Assembly: GCA_963776675.1 (NCBI GenBank)
Contig: CAVZNR010000065.1
Span: 1-64,000 of the forward strand
From: Hyphomicrobium_A sp963776675
GTDB lineage: Bacteria; Pseudomonadota; Alphaproteobacteria; Rhizobiales; Hyphomicrobiaceae
Direction: 5' to 3'
DNA: 64,000 bases
A model generated the notes under the pieces. The model saw only the letters and a list, made by a program, of their open reading frames with translations. It did no database searches and was not told the DNA's origin. This document shows, piece by piece, positions 10,768 through 19,724 of this stretch (the first letter of the stretch is position 1; each line of letters opens with the position of its first letter). Position numbers and translations under genes: made by a program.

Positions 10768-10983
10768 ATGAGTCCCCACCATGTCAATCCGCTGCAGTGG
10801 CATCAGGCCGTCGGCGTAGCGCGCCAATCCTGCGCGCGCTTCTTCCGCGATGGCGGAACGCCGGCCGACGCGCTCGGCGCATTCGGCGTCGCTGCCGACG
10901 AGAAGATGACCGAGGATTGGGGCCGGGCGGTTGATGCCATCGCGACGGTTCTGTGTGCCGCCCCCACCAAGCGGGCTGCCTAG
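10768..10983 (+). CDS. Small conserved-looking hypothetical protein (71 aa)
   Basis: A soluble 71-residue protein (MSPHHVNPLQWHQAVGVARQ..., ending in CAAPTKRAA) with normal high-GC codon use. It has an excellent GAGGAGGT Shine-Dalgarno seven bases before its ATG and a strong intrinsic terminator 40 bp downstream, so it is probably a real monocistronic gene. The sequence suggests two or three helices, two Cys and no membrane segment or signal peptide. Function unknown. Confidence 0.7.
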   Translation: MSPHHVNPLQWHQAVGVARQSCARFFRDGGTPADALGAFGVAADEKMTEDWGRAVDAIATVLCAAPTKRAA

Positions 10984-11023
10984 ACAGCACTTTTGCGCGT
11001 CTTCCCCGGAGATCGAACGGAAT

Positions 11024-11049
11024 AGCCCCGGCTTGCGCCGGGGCTTTTT
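11024..11049 (+). terminator. Strong intrinsic terminator
   Basis: Perfect 9-bp G/C-rich stem (11024-11032 AGCCCCGGC with 11037-11045 GCCGGGGCT), a TTGC tetraloop and a following T run ending at 11049. It ends the small gene at 10768-10983 and lies just before the convergent HNH gene. It is the clearest rho-independent terminator in the window. Confidence 0.9.
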
Positions 11050-11060
11050 CATTGCGGGCT

Positions 11061-11621
11061 TTACGGCAGCAGCTCGGTATCCCAGTAGAGATAGTCGAGC
11101 CAGCTTTCGTGCAGGTAGTTGGGCGGGAAGAGCCGCCCGTTGCGATGCAATTCGAAAACCGTCGGCCGATAGGGCGCCTGCTTCGGGTGCATGTCGACCT
11201 CGTCGGGCATCGCCCCGCCCTTCTCCAGATTGCAGGGGGCGCAAGCGGCCACGACGTTGTCCCAGCGGGTCAAGCCGCCGCGCGAGCGCGGCACCAGATG
11301 ATCGAAGGTCAGATCATCCTTGCAGCCGCAGTACTGGCAGGCGAATCGATCGCGCAAGAAAACGTTGAATCGGGTGAAGGCTGGATAGAGCGCCGGCTTC
11401 ACGTAGGTCTTGAGCGACACCACGCTCGGCAGCTTCATCTCGAAAGAGGGGCTTCTGACGAAGCGGTCGTACTCGGAGACAATGTTGACGCGATCCAGGA
11501 AAACGGCCTTCACCAACTCTTGCCAGCTCCAGAGCGATAACGGGTAGTAGCTCAAGGGCCGGAAGTCGGCGTTAAGGACGAGTGCCGGAAAGGAATTCGA
11601 AATGGCCGCGTGCGCGTTCAC
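11061..11621 (-). CDS. HNH endonuclease family protein
   Basis: A 186-residue protein with a canonical HNH core: paired CxxC motifs (CQYCGC and CAPC) around residues 95-135 and the catalytic DLTFDHLVPRSRGG. The N-terminus (ALVLNADFRPLSYYPLSLWSWQ) and C-terminus are typical of a stand-alone HNH family widespread in Alphaproteobacteria. HNH folds nick DNA or RNA with a metal ion, but this branch's role is not established. No restriction or phage genes lie nearby, so it looks like a chromosomal repair or processing gene. Confidence 0.88.
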   Translation of the reverse strand: MNAHAAISNSFPALVLNADFRPLSYYPLSLWSWQELVKAVFLDRVNIVSEYDRFVRSPSFEMKLPSVVSLKTYVKPALYPAFTRFNVFLRDRFACQYCGCKDDLTFDHLVPRSRGGLTRWDNVVAACAPCNLEKGGAMPDEVDMHPKQAPYRPTVFELHRNGRLFPPNYLHESWLDYLYWDTELLP

Positions 11622-11775
11622 GTTCTAGCGTCCTGTCAGTTTCTCTCGCGAATCGCGTTCTCCCCGAAGTTTCGGCCGGGATACTAGCCGTGCGTATCAA
11701 CTCTGTGAAGGTCCCTGCCCATGGGAATCCCGCCATTGTTACCCGCGGTCGGCCGCGCGCCAAAATAGAGCGAAT

Positions 11776-12462
11776 TCAGGCGGTTTTCGGGCCTTTGCGC
11801 CGTTGGGCGGCAAGTTTGTAGTCGGCCCAGAGCAGGTGAGCGGCCACGCCGCGCCACGGGCGCCAGCGTTCGGCAATGGACAAAAGCGCCTCGCGGGAGG
11901 GCCGTTCCTCTAGGTTCATCGCCGCCGCCGCCGCCGTCTGCAGCGCCAGGTCTCCGGCGGCAAAGGCATCCGCGCGCCCCAGGCAGAACAGCAGGAATAT
12001 GTCGGCGGACCATGGGCCTATGCCTGGCACCGCCGTCAACGCCTCGTGCACGGCCTCATCCGGCGCGTGCGCGAGCCTCTCCAGATCGAGCCCGTCCGCG
12101 ATCGCGGTGCTCATCGCGCGCAGCGTGCGCACCTTGCCGCGCGACAGCCCGGCGCGGCGCAGCTCCTCGTCGCCGAGTGCGAGCAACGCGCGCGCCGACA
12201 TCGGGCGAACGGTCTGGACCACGCGGGACCAGATCGCCTCCGCGCTGGCGATCGACAACTGCTGGCCGACGACGATGCGCGCGAGACCCTCGAAGCCCGG
12301 CGCATGGCGGCGCAGGGGCGGGTCGCCGGTGCGCTCGTGCACGCGACGCAGATGCACGCAACGGCGCCGCAACGCGCGCACGCCTTCGCGCAGATCGATG
12401 TCCGTATCGATGGTGCGTGAACTCATTTCGCTTGCCCGACGTTTCATGTGCGCATCTTGCAT
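11776..12462 (-). CDS. DNA-3-methyladenine glycosylase II (AlkA-like)
   Basis: Base-excision glycosylase of the HhH-GPD superfamily that removes alkylated purines. The 228-residue protein has the helix-hairpin-helix block ALTAVPGIGPWSADIFLLF followed by the catalytic Asp region (AFAAGDLALQ) at the expected spacing. It lacks the extra N-terminal domain of E. coli AlkA, as do many alphaproteobacterial homologues. It is divergent from the secreted protein gene at 12554. The start codon is uncertain; ATGs at residues 6 and 13 are alternatives. Confidence 0.88.
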   Translation of the reverse strand: MQDAHMKRRASEMSSRTIDTDIDLREGVRALRRRCVHLRRVHERTGDPPLRRHAPGFEGLARIVVGQQLSIASAEAIWSRVVQTVRPMSARALLALGDEELRRAGLSRGKVRTLRAMSTAIADGLDLERLAHAPDEAVHEALTAVPGIGPWSADIFLLFCLGRADAFAAGDLALQTAAAAAMNLEERPSREALLSIAERWRPWRGVAAHLLWADYKLAAQRRKGPKTA

Positions 12463-12553
12463 CCGATCTTTTCGCCGTCACAGCGCCGAGAGTAGGATCG
12501 CAGGCCTGCGGTCGCAAAGCGGCTCAATTGAGCCAAGTCGGAGTGCATGGGCG

Positions 12554-13096
12554 ATGAGGCAAGCTTCAGCACGGTATTTGTCATATGGCGCGGCGGCGGC
12601 CATTAGCATGTTGGCGGCCGGCCTGGCCTGGGGTGCAGACTGGCGTCAGGACTGGGCGACGGTGCACAACAACCGGCATGGTTTTCTGATCGCCTATCCG
12701 ATCGAGGTGTTCCGGCAGAGGGCCAATTCCACGACCGACGAAGGGCGGGTTCTCTACTCGCCCGACGGCAAGGCCGAGCTCCTGGTCGGCGCCTTCGCCA
12801 ACGAGGCGCAGATGTCGCTGCGCGCCTACCGCGAGTATTTACTGCAGGAGAGCTACGCCGGCGCCGAGATCGACTATGCGCCCGTGCGGCGCAACTGGTT
12901 CGTGCTGTCGGGCACTATCGGCGACCGTGAGTTCTACGAGCGCGTCAGCTTCACCTGCGGCGGGCAGCTGATCAACAGCTGGGCCATGGTCTATCCGCGC
13001 GCGCCCAGGGCGGAGAACCGCTTCTACGACCGCGTCGTCGAGGCGATAGCCCGCACCTATACGCCGGGGGCCGGCCGCTCTGGCAATTGCGACTGA
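12554..13096 (+). CDS. Secreted protein of unknown function (180 aa)
   Basis: The N-terminus is a good signal peptide (hydrophobic AAAAISMLAAGLAWGA, likely cleavage near residue 28). The mature part is Trp/Tyr-rich, with blocks such as NRHGFLIAYPIEVF, LYSPDGKAELLVGAF and WFVLSGTIGDREFYERVSFTCGG. It has two Cys, one in the C-terminal CD, which could pair in the periplasm. It sits 21 bp before gluQ. I recognise no catalytic motif; it resembles secreted hypothetical proteins of Rhizobiales. Confidence 0.8.
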   Translation: MRQASARYLSYGAAAAISMLAAGLAWGADWRQDWATVHNNRHGFLIAYPIEVFRQRANSTTDEGRVLYSPDGKAELLVGAFANEAQMSLRAYREYLLQESYAGAEIDYAPVRRNWFVLSGTIGDREFYERVSFTCGGQLINSWAMVYPRAPRAENRFYDRVVEAIARTYTPGAGRSGNCD

Positions 13097-13117
13097 TACG
13101 GTGCATTTGTCCTGTCC

Positions 13118-13999
13118 ATGACAGGACCCGCGACCGGATCGCCCATTCTTCGTTTCGCGCCGAGCCCCAATGGCGCGCTTCACCTCGGCCACGCACTTTC
13201 GGCGCTTGTCGGCTTCGACATGGCGCGCCGGCTCGGCGGGCGCTTCCTCGTGCGCATCGAGGACATCGACGTCGCCCGCTGCCGCGAGGATCTGATCGCC
13301 GGCATTTTCGCGGACCTCGCCTGGCTCGGCATCACTTGGGAGGAGCCCGTGCTGCGCCAGTCGCAGCACTTCGAGGTCTACGCGCAAGCCGCCGAATGGC
13401 TCGAGGCGCAGGGCCTGCTCTACCCCTGCTTTGCCTCGCGCTCCGAGATTCACGGTGCGGCCAATGGCGGTGCGGTCGATCCGGAAGGTGCGCCGCTCTA
13501 TCCCGGCCTGCACAAGCATCTACCCAAATCCGAGATCGATGCGCGCATCGGCAACGGCGAGCGCTTCGCGCTGCGGCTCGATATGGAGCGCGCGATGGAC
13601 GCAGCCGCCCGCCGGCTCGACGGCCGCCCGCTCACCTTCACCGAGCTCGGGGAGGACGGAAGCCCCAACGTCATCGAGGCGCGGCCCGAACGGTGGGGCG
13701 ATGCGGTCATCCTGCGCAAAGAGGTGCCGGCGAGCTACCATTTGGCCGTCGTCGTCGACGATGCGCGCCAGGGCGTGACCCACGTCACCCGCGGCCGCGA
13801 TCTCTATGCCGCGACCGACATCCATCGCCTGCTGCAGGTTCTTCTCGGATTGCCCGAGCCGCTCTATCATCACCACCGGCTGCTCACGGACGCAGATGGG
13901 CGCAAGCTGGCCAAGACCGACGGCGACACGGCGCTGGCGAGCTTGCGGGCGGCCGGTGTTGCGGGAGAGGAAATCCGCGCCCGGCTGGGAATTTGTTAA
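13118..13999 (+). CDS. gluQ: Glutamyl-Q tRNA(Asp) synthetase
   Basis: Truncated glutamyl-tRNA synthetase paralogue that attaches glutamate to queuosine in tRNA(Asp). At 293 aa it lacks the anticodon-binding domain, as expected. The HIGH-like motif is in APSPNGALHLGHALSAL and the KMSKS-like motif in GRKLAKTDGD. The zinc-binding region is unusual: the family's Cys-x-Cys and later Cys appear here as CFA and as His in YPGLHKH, so only one of three usual cysteines remains. The gene was also called yadB. Confidence 0.92.
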   Translation: MTGPATGSPILRFAPSPNGALHLGHALSALVGFDMARRLGGRFLVRIEDIDVARCREDLIAGIFADLAWLGITWEEPVLRQSQHFEVYAQAAEWLEAQGLLYPCFASRSEIHGAANGGAVDPEGAPLYPGLHKHLPKSEIDARIGNGERFALRLDMERAMDAAARRLDGRPLTFTELGEDGSPNVIEARPERWGDAVILRKEVPASYHLAVVVDDARQGVTHVTRGRDLYAATDIHRLLQVLLGLPEPLYHHHRLLTDADGRKLAKTDGDTALASLRAAGVAGEEIRARLGIC

Positions 14000-14134
14000 A
14001 CCGTGTTAATACTTGTGTTTTCACGAGTTGTGCTTTTGCTTTAAGATGTTGGGTTAGCGTCTGTTCATCGAGATTGTGAACCGGGCCGCCGAACGGGGTG
14101 GGCCGGATCGTAGTGTGTCTGGGGCACGTCGCGC

Positions 14135-15310
14135 GTGGAGAAGGCCGCAAAGCCAAAGCGGAAGCCAGGGAGCCGGGCGAAAAAGACGCCGGCCGCGTCC
14201 TCGCGTTCCTCCTCGCGTTCGAAGGCGCCGCGCAAGCCACGCAGCCGGGCTGCGGCTCCAGCGACCGCCGCGAACCTCTGCCCCCAAGCCCAAGCCGCGC
14301 GCGATCGAAATCCCCGCGCCGCGGCAGCAGCGCGTACCCCGGTGCAACCGCCTGCCGCCTATTCGCGCGACGATCGCGACGCGATTGGCCTGCTGCTGGC
14401 GCCATTTGCCGTCATGGCGCTGCTGGTGGGCGCGATCCAGGGGTTCGCGCCGAGTGACGCCCTGCGTCGCCAGCTCGCCCTGCTTCCCGATGCCCATCCG
14501 GTCGCGGAGGCGTCGGTGGTGCCGACCCTGCTCGCGAGCCTGCCACCCGGCACCGCAAAGGTTTCCGCGTCGCCGACCGCCAGGGTGCGGTCCTCGTCGG
14601 TTGGGGAGACCGTGGATACAACCTTGGCGGAGGCGGACCTCACGACGCTGCCGCCGCGCGATACCGTCCTCGTCCGGCTCGCGCACAGGCCCCGGGCCGA
14701 CAAATGCGTCGCCGCCGCTGCTGCGAAGCCGGCGCAAAGCACACCGAAGGCCGCGACGAGCCCGGAGGCCTTCGGCCGCCTGCTGGCCCGGGCAGCGCGC
14801 GCCCAAACGCACGACCTCGTCGTCTACAAGGACGGCTACCGCCAGATCGGTTTTCCCATGGGAGACGTGCCGCGCTTTTACGGGGTGTGCACCGATGTCG
14901 TCGTCCGCGCGTATCGCACGCTCGGCATCGATCTGCAGGTCTTGGTGCACAAGGCGCGGATCGGCACGGGCGATCCGAGCATCGACCATCGACGCACCAA
15001 GACGCTAAAGCGCTTTTTCGAGCGCTACGGCGAATCGCTGGCCGTCACGGATTTTGTCGAGGAGTATCAGCCCGGTGACATCGTCACCTACTACCGGGCC
15101 AGCGGCCGCACCTCGCAAATGCACATCGCCATCGTGTCCGACGTGATTGCGCCTTCGGGCCGTCCGATGATCGTGCACAACCGCGGCTGGGGCCCGCAGC
15201 TGGAGGATGCGCTGTTCGCCAGCCAGATCACCGGCCACTACCGCTTCAACCACGTCTCGCCCGACGAGCAGGCGAGTGCCAAGGAACAGGCAGCGGCCTC
15301 TGTCCGCTAG
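14135..15310 (+). CDS. DUF1287 domain protein with basic N-terminal tail and membrane anchor
   Basis: The 391-residue protein has three parts. Residues 1-75 are extremely Lys/Arg/Ala/Pro/Ser-rich and probably disordered. A single hydrophobic segment (about 87-103) follows. Residues about 220-375 form a DUF1287 domain (NlpC/P60-like fold) with GVCTDVVVRAYRTLGIDLQ, containing the candidate catalytic Cys, and PGDIVTYYR then QMHIAIVSD with the conserved His. Such proteins are secreted or anchored cysteine hydrolases of unproven substrate, perhaps peptidoglycan. The start is GTG; a later start before the membrane segment is possible. Confidence 0.8.
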   Translation: MEKAAKPKRKPGSRAKKTPAASSRSSSRSKAPRKPRSRAAAPATAANLCPQAQAARDRNPRAAAAARTPVQPPAAYSRDDRDAIGLLLAPFAVMALLVGAIQGFAPSDALRRQLALLPDAHPVAEASVVPTLLASLPPGTAKVSASPTARVRSSSVGETVDTTLAEADLTTLPPRDTVLVRLAHRPRADKCVAAAAAKPAQSTPKAATSPEAFGRLLARAARAQTHDLVVYKDGYRQIGFPMGDVPRFYGVCTDVVVRAYRTLGIDLQVLVHKARIGTGDPSIDHRRTKTLKRFFERYGESLAVTDFVEEYQPGDIVTYYRASGRTSQMHIAIVSDVIAPSGRPMIVHNRGWGPQLEDALFASQITGHYRFNHVSPDEQASAKEQAAASVR

Positions 15311-15585
15311 TTGGGCCTGCAATCCCAGCTGCGCGCCGCGCGCGCCTCCCGCACGCCACCGAGCTGGAGACTCCTTTGCAGTCGCGACTGAGCCCGCCGG
15401 CCTATCCGGCGGAAAGCGCGTGACAATTTCCAACATGGTGAACGCTTTCTTAAGCATTGTCTGAAAATCTGCAGGCTCGCTGCCGCGTCGTCGGCGAGCC
15501 GGACAGGCTCCCATACAACGCGGCTGGTTTCCCGACCGCTGAGGGGCAGGCACAGCCTGCGCCCGGACGCAGACTGGACCGACCG

Positions 15586-15957
15586 ATGCTGGAGTGGTTC
15601 TGGACCTTTGCTCAAGCGACGACGGCAACCCTAAGCTGCCTGATCGCGGAGCGTGTGCGCTTCACAGCCGCCACCGAGGTCGAAACTCCGCGGGCTGAGC
15701 CTCCTCCCCTCACACGCGATCAGCGCTGGGAGCGGGCGACGGAAGCCATGACCGCAGCGATCTCCTGTTTCGGGCGGATCGAGACGTTGCAGGCGTCGGC
15801 CGCCAGCCAGATCGATGCGGCGGACTACACGCTCCAGCACCTGCTCGAGGAGCTCAGCATCGCAATTCCAATGCCGGCGGACGGATCGGCCCTGCGCGTG
15901 CTGCTGGCAACCGTTGCCGAGCGCGAAGAGCCCGCGGCAAAGACGCTTGCCGCCTAG
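15586..15957 (+). CDS. Hypothetical protein (123 aa)
   Basis: Starts MLEWFWTFAQATTATLSCLI, a hydrophobic stretch that could be a weak membrane segment, followed by a soluble helical region with alternating Ala and charged residues. The frame is open for 43 codons upstream, but this ATG is the best start. It is convergent with the LpoA-like gene ten bases downstream. Not recognised; codon use is like its neighbours, so it is probably real. Confidence 0.6.
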   Translation: MLEWFWTFAQATTATLSCLIAERVRFTAATEVETPRAEPPPLTRDQRWERATEAMTAAISCFGRIETLQASAASQIDAADYTLQHLLEELSIAIPMPADGSALRVLLATVAEREEPAAKTLAA

Positions 15958-15967
15958 CCCGGTGCTG

Positions 15968-17209
15968 CTAGCGGACGGTCTGCTCGGCGGCCGACAGCTT
16001 GGTCGGCTGGAACGAGGTGGGCGCCGGGTCGGCTACGGCCGCGCCGAACTTCTGCACCTCGAGCACGGCAAGACCGCGCTCGTTGAGGCCGTCCTCCCTA
16101 AACCGAATGATGCCGTCGACGCCGGCAAAGCCTTGCGCCCGCGTCAGGTTGGCAACCGTATAGCGGGAGCCCGGCGGATCGGAGGCCAGCCCGATGGCGA
16201 GGCCCACCGCGTCGTAGGCGACGCTCGCGATACGCGGCGGGGCGCTTCCGAAGGTGCGGGCGAACCGCTCGGCGAAGTTGCGCCAGGCAAGGGGATCGGG
16301 GCTCGGATACCAGCCGCCCACGAAGGCGTCGTCGCGCCCGATCGATGGGAAATCCCAAGCCCCGGTGCCGACGAGCTTCACTTTGCGCGTGTCGAGCCCG
16401 TTGTAGGCCATGACCGGGCCGATCTGCGGCAGTGCCTCCTGCCCGCCCGGCAGGAACAGGGCGTCGATCGGATTGAGCAATTCCTCGGCGCGCTTGATGG
16501 CCTCGACCACGCGCTTAGCCGGCTTCAGCATGCCGTTGGCGGCCGGCGGATAGCGTTCGAGGACGACCACCGTTCCGCCCGCCGCCAGCACCGCACGGCG
16601 GAAGGCGGGCTCCACCACGTTGCCATAGGCGTTGTCGGGGATGAGCGCTGCGAAACGCCGCTTGCCCTGGCGGGCGGCGAAGGCGACGACCCGTTCCACC
16701 TCCTCCTGGGCGAGGAAGCTCATCAGGTAGACGCCGTTGCCGGCGACCTGCCTGTCGTTTGAGAAACTGAGAATGGGCACGTTCGCCTGGCGCGCGACCG
16801 GCGCGGCGCCAAGGGCGGCCTGCGAAAACAGCGGACCCAGGATGATCTCGGCGCCTTCCTTGATAGCGGCATCGGCGGCGGCGCGGCCGCCGGCAGCTGT
16901 GCCTCCGTCGTCCTTGGTGATCAGCTGCACGTTCGGGTCGTTGACCTCGAACAGCGCCATCTCGGCCGCCTGCTTCATGCTCTTGGAGATGGCGGCCGTC
17001 TCGCCCATGCCGCCGAGCGGCAGCAGAAGTGCGATCTTGACCGGCGCGCGCTGGCCGGGAGCACCGCCGGAGGGCGTGATCGCGCCCGTCGGACTAGGCG
17101 TCGGACCCATGGCCGTGGAGCAGGCCGCCAGCAGAACGGTCAGCAGTCCGAGCGCAGTCGCACGCCAAGCATGCACGCTGCCCAAGACCGGTTCCAGACG
17201 TGTCCGCAT
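15968..17209 (-). CDS. LpoA-like penicillin-binding protein activator (periplasmic-binding-protein-fold lipoprotein)
   Basis: The chosen start gives a 413-residue lipoprotein with lipobox LLAAC, Cys at residue 30. The rest is a type I periplasmic-binding fold like branched-chain amino-acid receptors, with VKIALLLPLGGMGETAAISKS and EGAEIILGPLFSQAALGAAP. The LpoA/YraM family anchors to the outer membrane and stimulates PBP1-class peptidoglycan synthases. Context supports this: rsmI and yraN lie divergently next to it, as in E. coli yraM-yraN-rsmI. The frame could start 13 codons upstream, but that would bury the signal peptide. Confidence 0.82.
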   Translation of the reverse strand: MRTRLEPVLGSVHAWRATALGLLTVLLAACSTAMGPTPSPTGAITPSGGAPGQRAPVKIALLLPLGGMGETAAISKSMKQAAEMALFEVNDPNVQLITKDDGGTAAGGRAAADAAIKEGAEIILGPLFSQAALGAAPVARQANVPILSFSNDRQVAGNGVYLMSFLAQEEVERVVAFAARQGKRRFAALIPDNAYGNVVEPAFRRAVLAAGGTVVVLERYPPAANGMLKPAKRVVEAIKRAEELLNPIDALFLPGGQEALPQIGPVMAYNGLDTRKVKLVGTGAWDFPSIGRDDAFVGGWYPSPDPLAWRNFAERFARTFGSAPPRIASVAYDAVGLAIGLASDPPGSRYTVANLTRAQGFAGVDGIIRFREDGLNERGLAVLEVQKFGAAVADPAPTSFQPTKLSAAEQTVR

Positions 17210-17374
17210 TCGGTAGTCGTCCCCCGAAAGCCGCCTCCCGTGTCCCATGGTGCCGCCGGATGGCCTCCGGGGTTGGAACGGTGTAACGACTCTCTACAAG
17301 CTGGTTAGACGTTCGAGGACCGGTGGGGAAGCCCCCTCCTGTCACTATCGTCAACAATCGGCGGGAAGTGCCGA

Positions 17375-18295
17375 ATGCCGATGCAGGAAGATCAATCCGT
17401 GAGCGCTCTCGAGGCTGCGACGCGCGCCATCGCGCGCCGTGTGAGCGAGGACCTGCAGCGGCACTTGGCCGGCCCGCTGGCGCCGGGGCTGTATCTCGTC
17501 TCGACGCCCATCGGAAACCTAGGAGATATCACGATTCGGGCCATAAGCGTGCTGGCGCGTGCCGATGTGGTTCTTTGCGAGGACACGCGCCACAGCCGCA
17601 CTCTGCTGGCGCATTTTGCCATCTCGACGCCGACGCGGCCTTATCACGAGCACAATGCTGCGCGCGAGCGGCCGCGCGTGCTGCGCGAGCTGGAAGCCGG
17701 CGCCCGCGTTGCGCTCATCTCGGATGCCGGCACGCCGCTCGTCTCCGATCCCGGCTGGAAGCTCGTGCGCGCCGCGCTCGATGCCGGCCACCGGGTCGAG
17801 GCACTTCCGGGTGCCTCCGCGGCCCTGGCGGCGCTGACGGTCGGCGGCTTGCCGACGGACGCCTTCCTGTTTGCGGGCTTCCTGCCGCCCAAGAGCGCCG
17901 CGCGGCGCACGCGCATCACCGAGCTCAAGGACGTGCCGGCCACGCTCGTCGTCTACGAGGCACCCTCGCGCGTCGCCGAGACCCTTGCCGATTTTGCCGC
18001 GGTGCTGGGTGAGCGTCCGGCCGCGATCGCGCGCGAGCTGACCAAGCTGCACGAGGAGGTGCGCCGCGGATCGCTGGCGGAGCTCGCCGCAGCTGCCGAG
18101 GCGGGGATCAAGGGCGAGGTCGTGATCCTGGTGGGGCCGCCGCAAAAGGGGCAAGTCACCGACGCCGACATTTCTGCGCGCCTGGCAACGGCCCTCAAGG
18201 AGATGAGCCTGCGCGATGCCTCCCGGATGGTGGCGGAGGCGCTGGGCGTGCCGAAGTCGCGCGTCTACGAGCTGGGCCTGCGGAGAGACACGTGA
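17375..18295 (+). CDS. rsmI: 16S rRNA (cytidine(1402)-2'-O)-methyltransferase RsmI
   Basis: SAM-dependent enzyme that 2'-O-methylates C1402 in the 16S rRNA decoding centre. The 306-residue protein has the family signatures LVSTPIGNLGDITIRA, CEDTRHSRTLLAHF, ALISDAGTPLVSDPG and LPGASAALAAL in the tetrapyrrole-methylase fold. Two in-frame ATGs lie at 17375 and 17381. Its stop overlaps the yraN start by four bases (GTGA), so the two are coupled. Confidence 0.96.
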   Translation: MPMQEDQSVSALEAATRAIARRVSEDLQRHLAGPLAPGLYLVSTPIGNLGDITIRAISVLARADVVLCEDTRHSRTLLAHFAISTPTRPYHEHNAARERPRVLRELEAGARVALISDAGTPLVSDPGWKLVRAALDAGHRVEALPGASAALAALTVGGLPTDAFLFAGFLPPKSAARRTRITELKDVPATLVVYEAPSRVAETLADFAAVLGERPAAIARELTKLHEEVRRGSLAELAAAAEAGIKGEVVILVGPPQKGQVTDADISARLATALKEMSLRDASRMVAEALGVPKSRVYELGLRRDT

Positions 18296-18681
18296 AGCGG
18301 CCGGCCCGGCACGCCGACACGCCCTCCGGCCCGGAGGAGCGGCGGTTGCGTTTGCGGCAGGGGCGTGCCTCTGAGGCGTTTGCGGCGGCGCTGCTGTTGG
18401 CCAAAGGCTATCTGATCTTAGGCCGCCGCGTGAAAACCCGCGCCGGCGAGATCGACATCATCGCCGTACGGGGCAAGCGGCTGGCCTTCGTGGAGGTCAA
18501 GCGGCGGGCAACGCGCGAGGACGCCGAAGCGGCGATCACGGCCCGACAAGCCGCCCGCATCCGCCGTGCGGCCGACCACTGGATCGCGCACCGGCCCCGC
18601 TACCATGGCCACGAGCAGGGCTTCGACCTGATCCTGCTGGTGCCCGGCCGCTGGCCCCGCCATATCGTCAATGGGTTGTAA
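18292..18681 (+). CDS. YraN family (UPF0102) putative endonuclease
   Basis: A 129-residue protein with the PD-(D/E)XK nuclease core: GEIDIIAVRGKRLAFVEVKRR carries the Asp, Glu and Lys expected at the active site. Function of the UPF0102 family is uncertain; it is related to Holliday-junction-resolvase-like folds. The GTG start overlaps the rsmI stop. The pairing rsmI-yraN is conserved across Proteobacteria. Confidence 0.9.
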   Translation: MKRPARHADTPSGPEERRLRLRQGRASEAFAAALLLAKGYLILGRRVKTRAGEIDIIAVRGKRLAFVEVKRRATREDAEAAITARQAARIRRAADHWIAHRPRYHGHEQGFDLILLVPGRWPRHIVNGL

Positions 18682-18763
18682 GGCGCCGCGTGGCAATTCG
18701 CATTGACAGGCCGTCCCACGCGCGGTTTGCCTAGATCCACTCCCCTTCTAGCCGAGATCCCAC

Positions 18764-19711
18764 ATGCCCCTGCGCGTTGCCTGCCAGATGGACCCGATCG
18801 AGCGGATCGATATCCGCGGCGATTCCACCTTCGCAATCCTGCTCGAAGCGCAGAAGCGCGGCCACGACCTTTTCTATTACACGCCGCCCAACCTCGCCCT
18901 GCATGGCGATCGGCTGCTGGCGCGCGGCGAGACGCTGAAGGTCACCGACAAGGTCGGCGCGCACTACAAGCTGTCGGACCCGCGCACCGAGGATCTTTCC
19001 GCCCAAGACGTGGTGCTGCTGCGTCAGGACCCGCCCTTCGACATGGCCTACATCACCACGACGCATCTGTTGGAGCGCATTCATCCCAAGACGCTGGTCG
19101 TCAACGACCCCGCGCACGTGCGCAACGCGCCGGAGAAAATCTTCGTCCTCGACTTTCTCGACCTGATGCCGCCGACCATCATCACGCGCTCGCTGGCCGA
19201 CGTGGAGGCGTTCCGCGCCGAGATGAAGGACGTGATCTTGAAGCCGCTCTACGGCAACGGGGGCGCCGCCATCTTCCGCATCGCCGAGGGCGACACCAAC
19301 ACCGCCTCGCTGGTGGAGCTGTTCCAGACGGTGTTTCGCGAGCCGTTCATGGTGCAGCAGTACCGGCCCGAGGTCGCCGACGGCGACAAGCGCATCATCC
19401 TCGTCGACGGCGAGGTGGCGGGCGCCATCAACCGCGTGCCCAAGCCCGGCGAGACGCGCTCCAACTTGCACGTGGGCGGAAAGGCGCAAGCGACGAAGCT
19501 CACCGCGCGCGATGAGGAGATCTGCGCGCGGCTGGCGCCGGAGCTGAAACGGCGCGGGCTTCTGTTCGCCGGCATCGACGTGATCGGGCCCTATCTCACC
19601 GAGATCAACGTGACCTCGCCGACGGGCATCCGTCAGGTGAAGGAGTTCGGCGGTGCCGATATCGCCGCCCTCATCTGGGACGCGATCGAGGCGAAGGTGG
19701 GTCGCACTTGA
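18764..19711 (+). CDS. gshB: Glutathione synthetase
   Basis: ATP-grasp ligase joining gamma-glutamylcysteine and glycine to make glutathione. The 315-residue length is typical. Visible blocks: VACQMDPIERIDIRGDSTFAI at the N-terminus, YGNGGAAIFRI in the ATP-grasp loop, and GIDVIGPYLTEINVTSPTGIRQ at the metal/ATP site. It follows yraN by 82 bp. It converges on the D,D-carboxypeptidase gene with only 13 bp between stops. Confidence 0.97.
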   Translation: MPLRVACQMDPIERIDIRGDSTFAILLEAQKRGHDLFYYTPPNLALHGDRLLARGETLKVTDKVGAHYKLSDPRTEDLSAQDVVLLRQDPPFDMAYITTTHLLERIHPKTLVVNDPAHVRNAPEKIFVLDFLDLMPPTIITRSLADVEAFRAEMKDVILKPLYGNGGAAIFRIAEGDTNTASLVELFQTVFREPFMVQQYRPEVADGDKRIILVDGEVAGAINRVPKPGETRSNLHVGGKAQATKLTARDEEICARLAPELKRRGLLFAGIDVIGPYLTEINVTSPTGIRQVKEFGGADIAALIWDAIEAKVGRT

Positions 19712-19724
19712 GCGCGGCCCGCGC

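Noticed and set aside
11061..11621. HNH gene as part of a restriction or defence island
   Set aside because: No methylase, helicase or phage gene near it; the neighbours are ordinary repair and translation genes, and this HNH type is widespread in the class.
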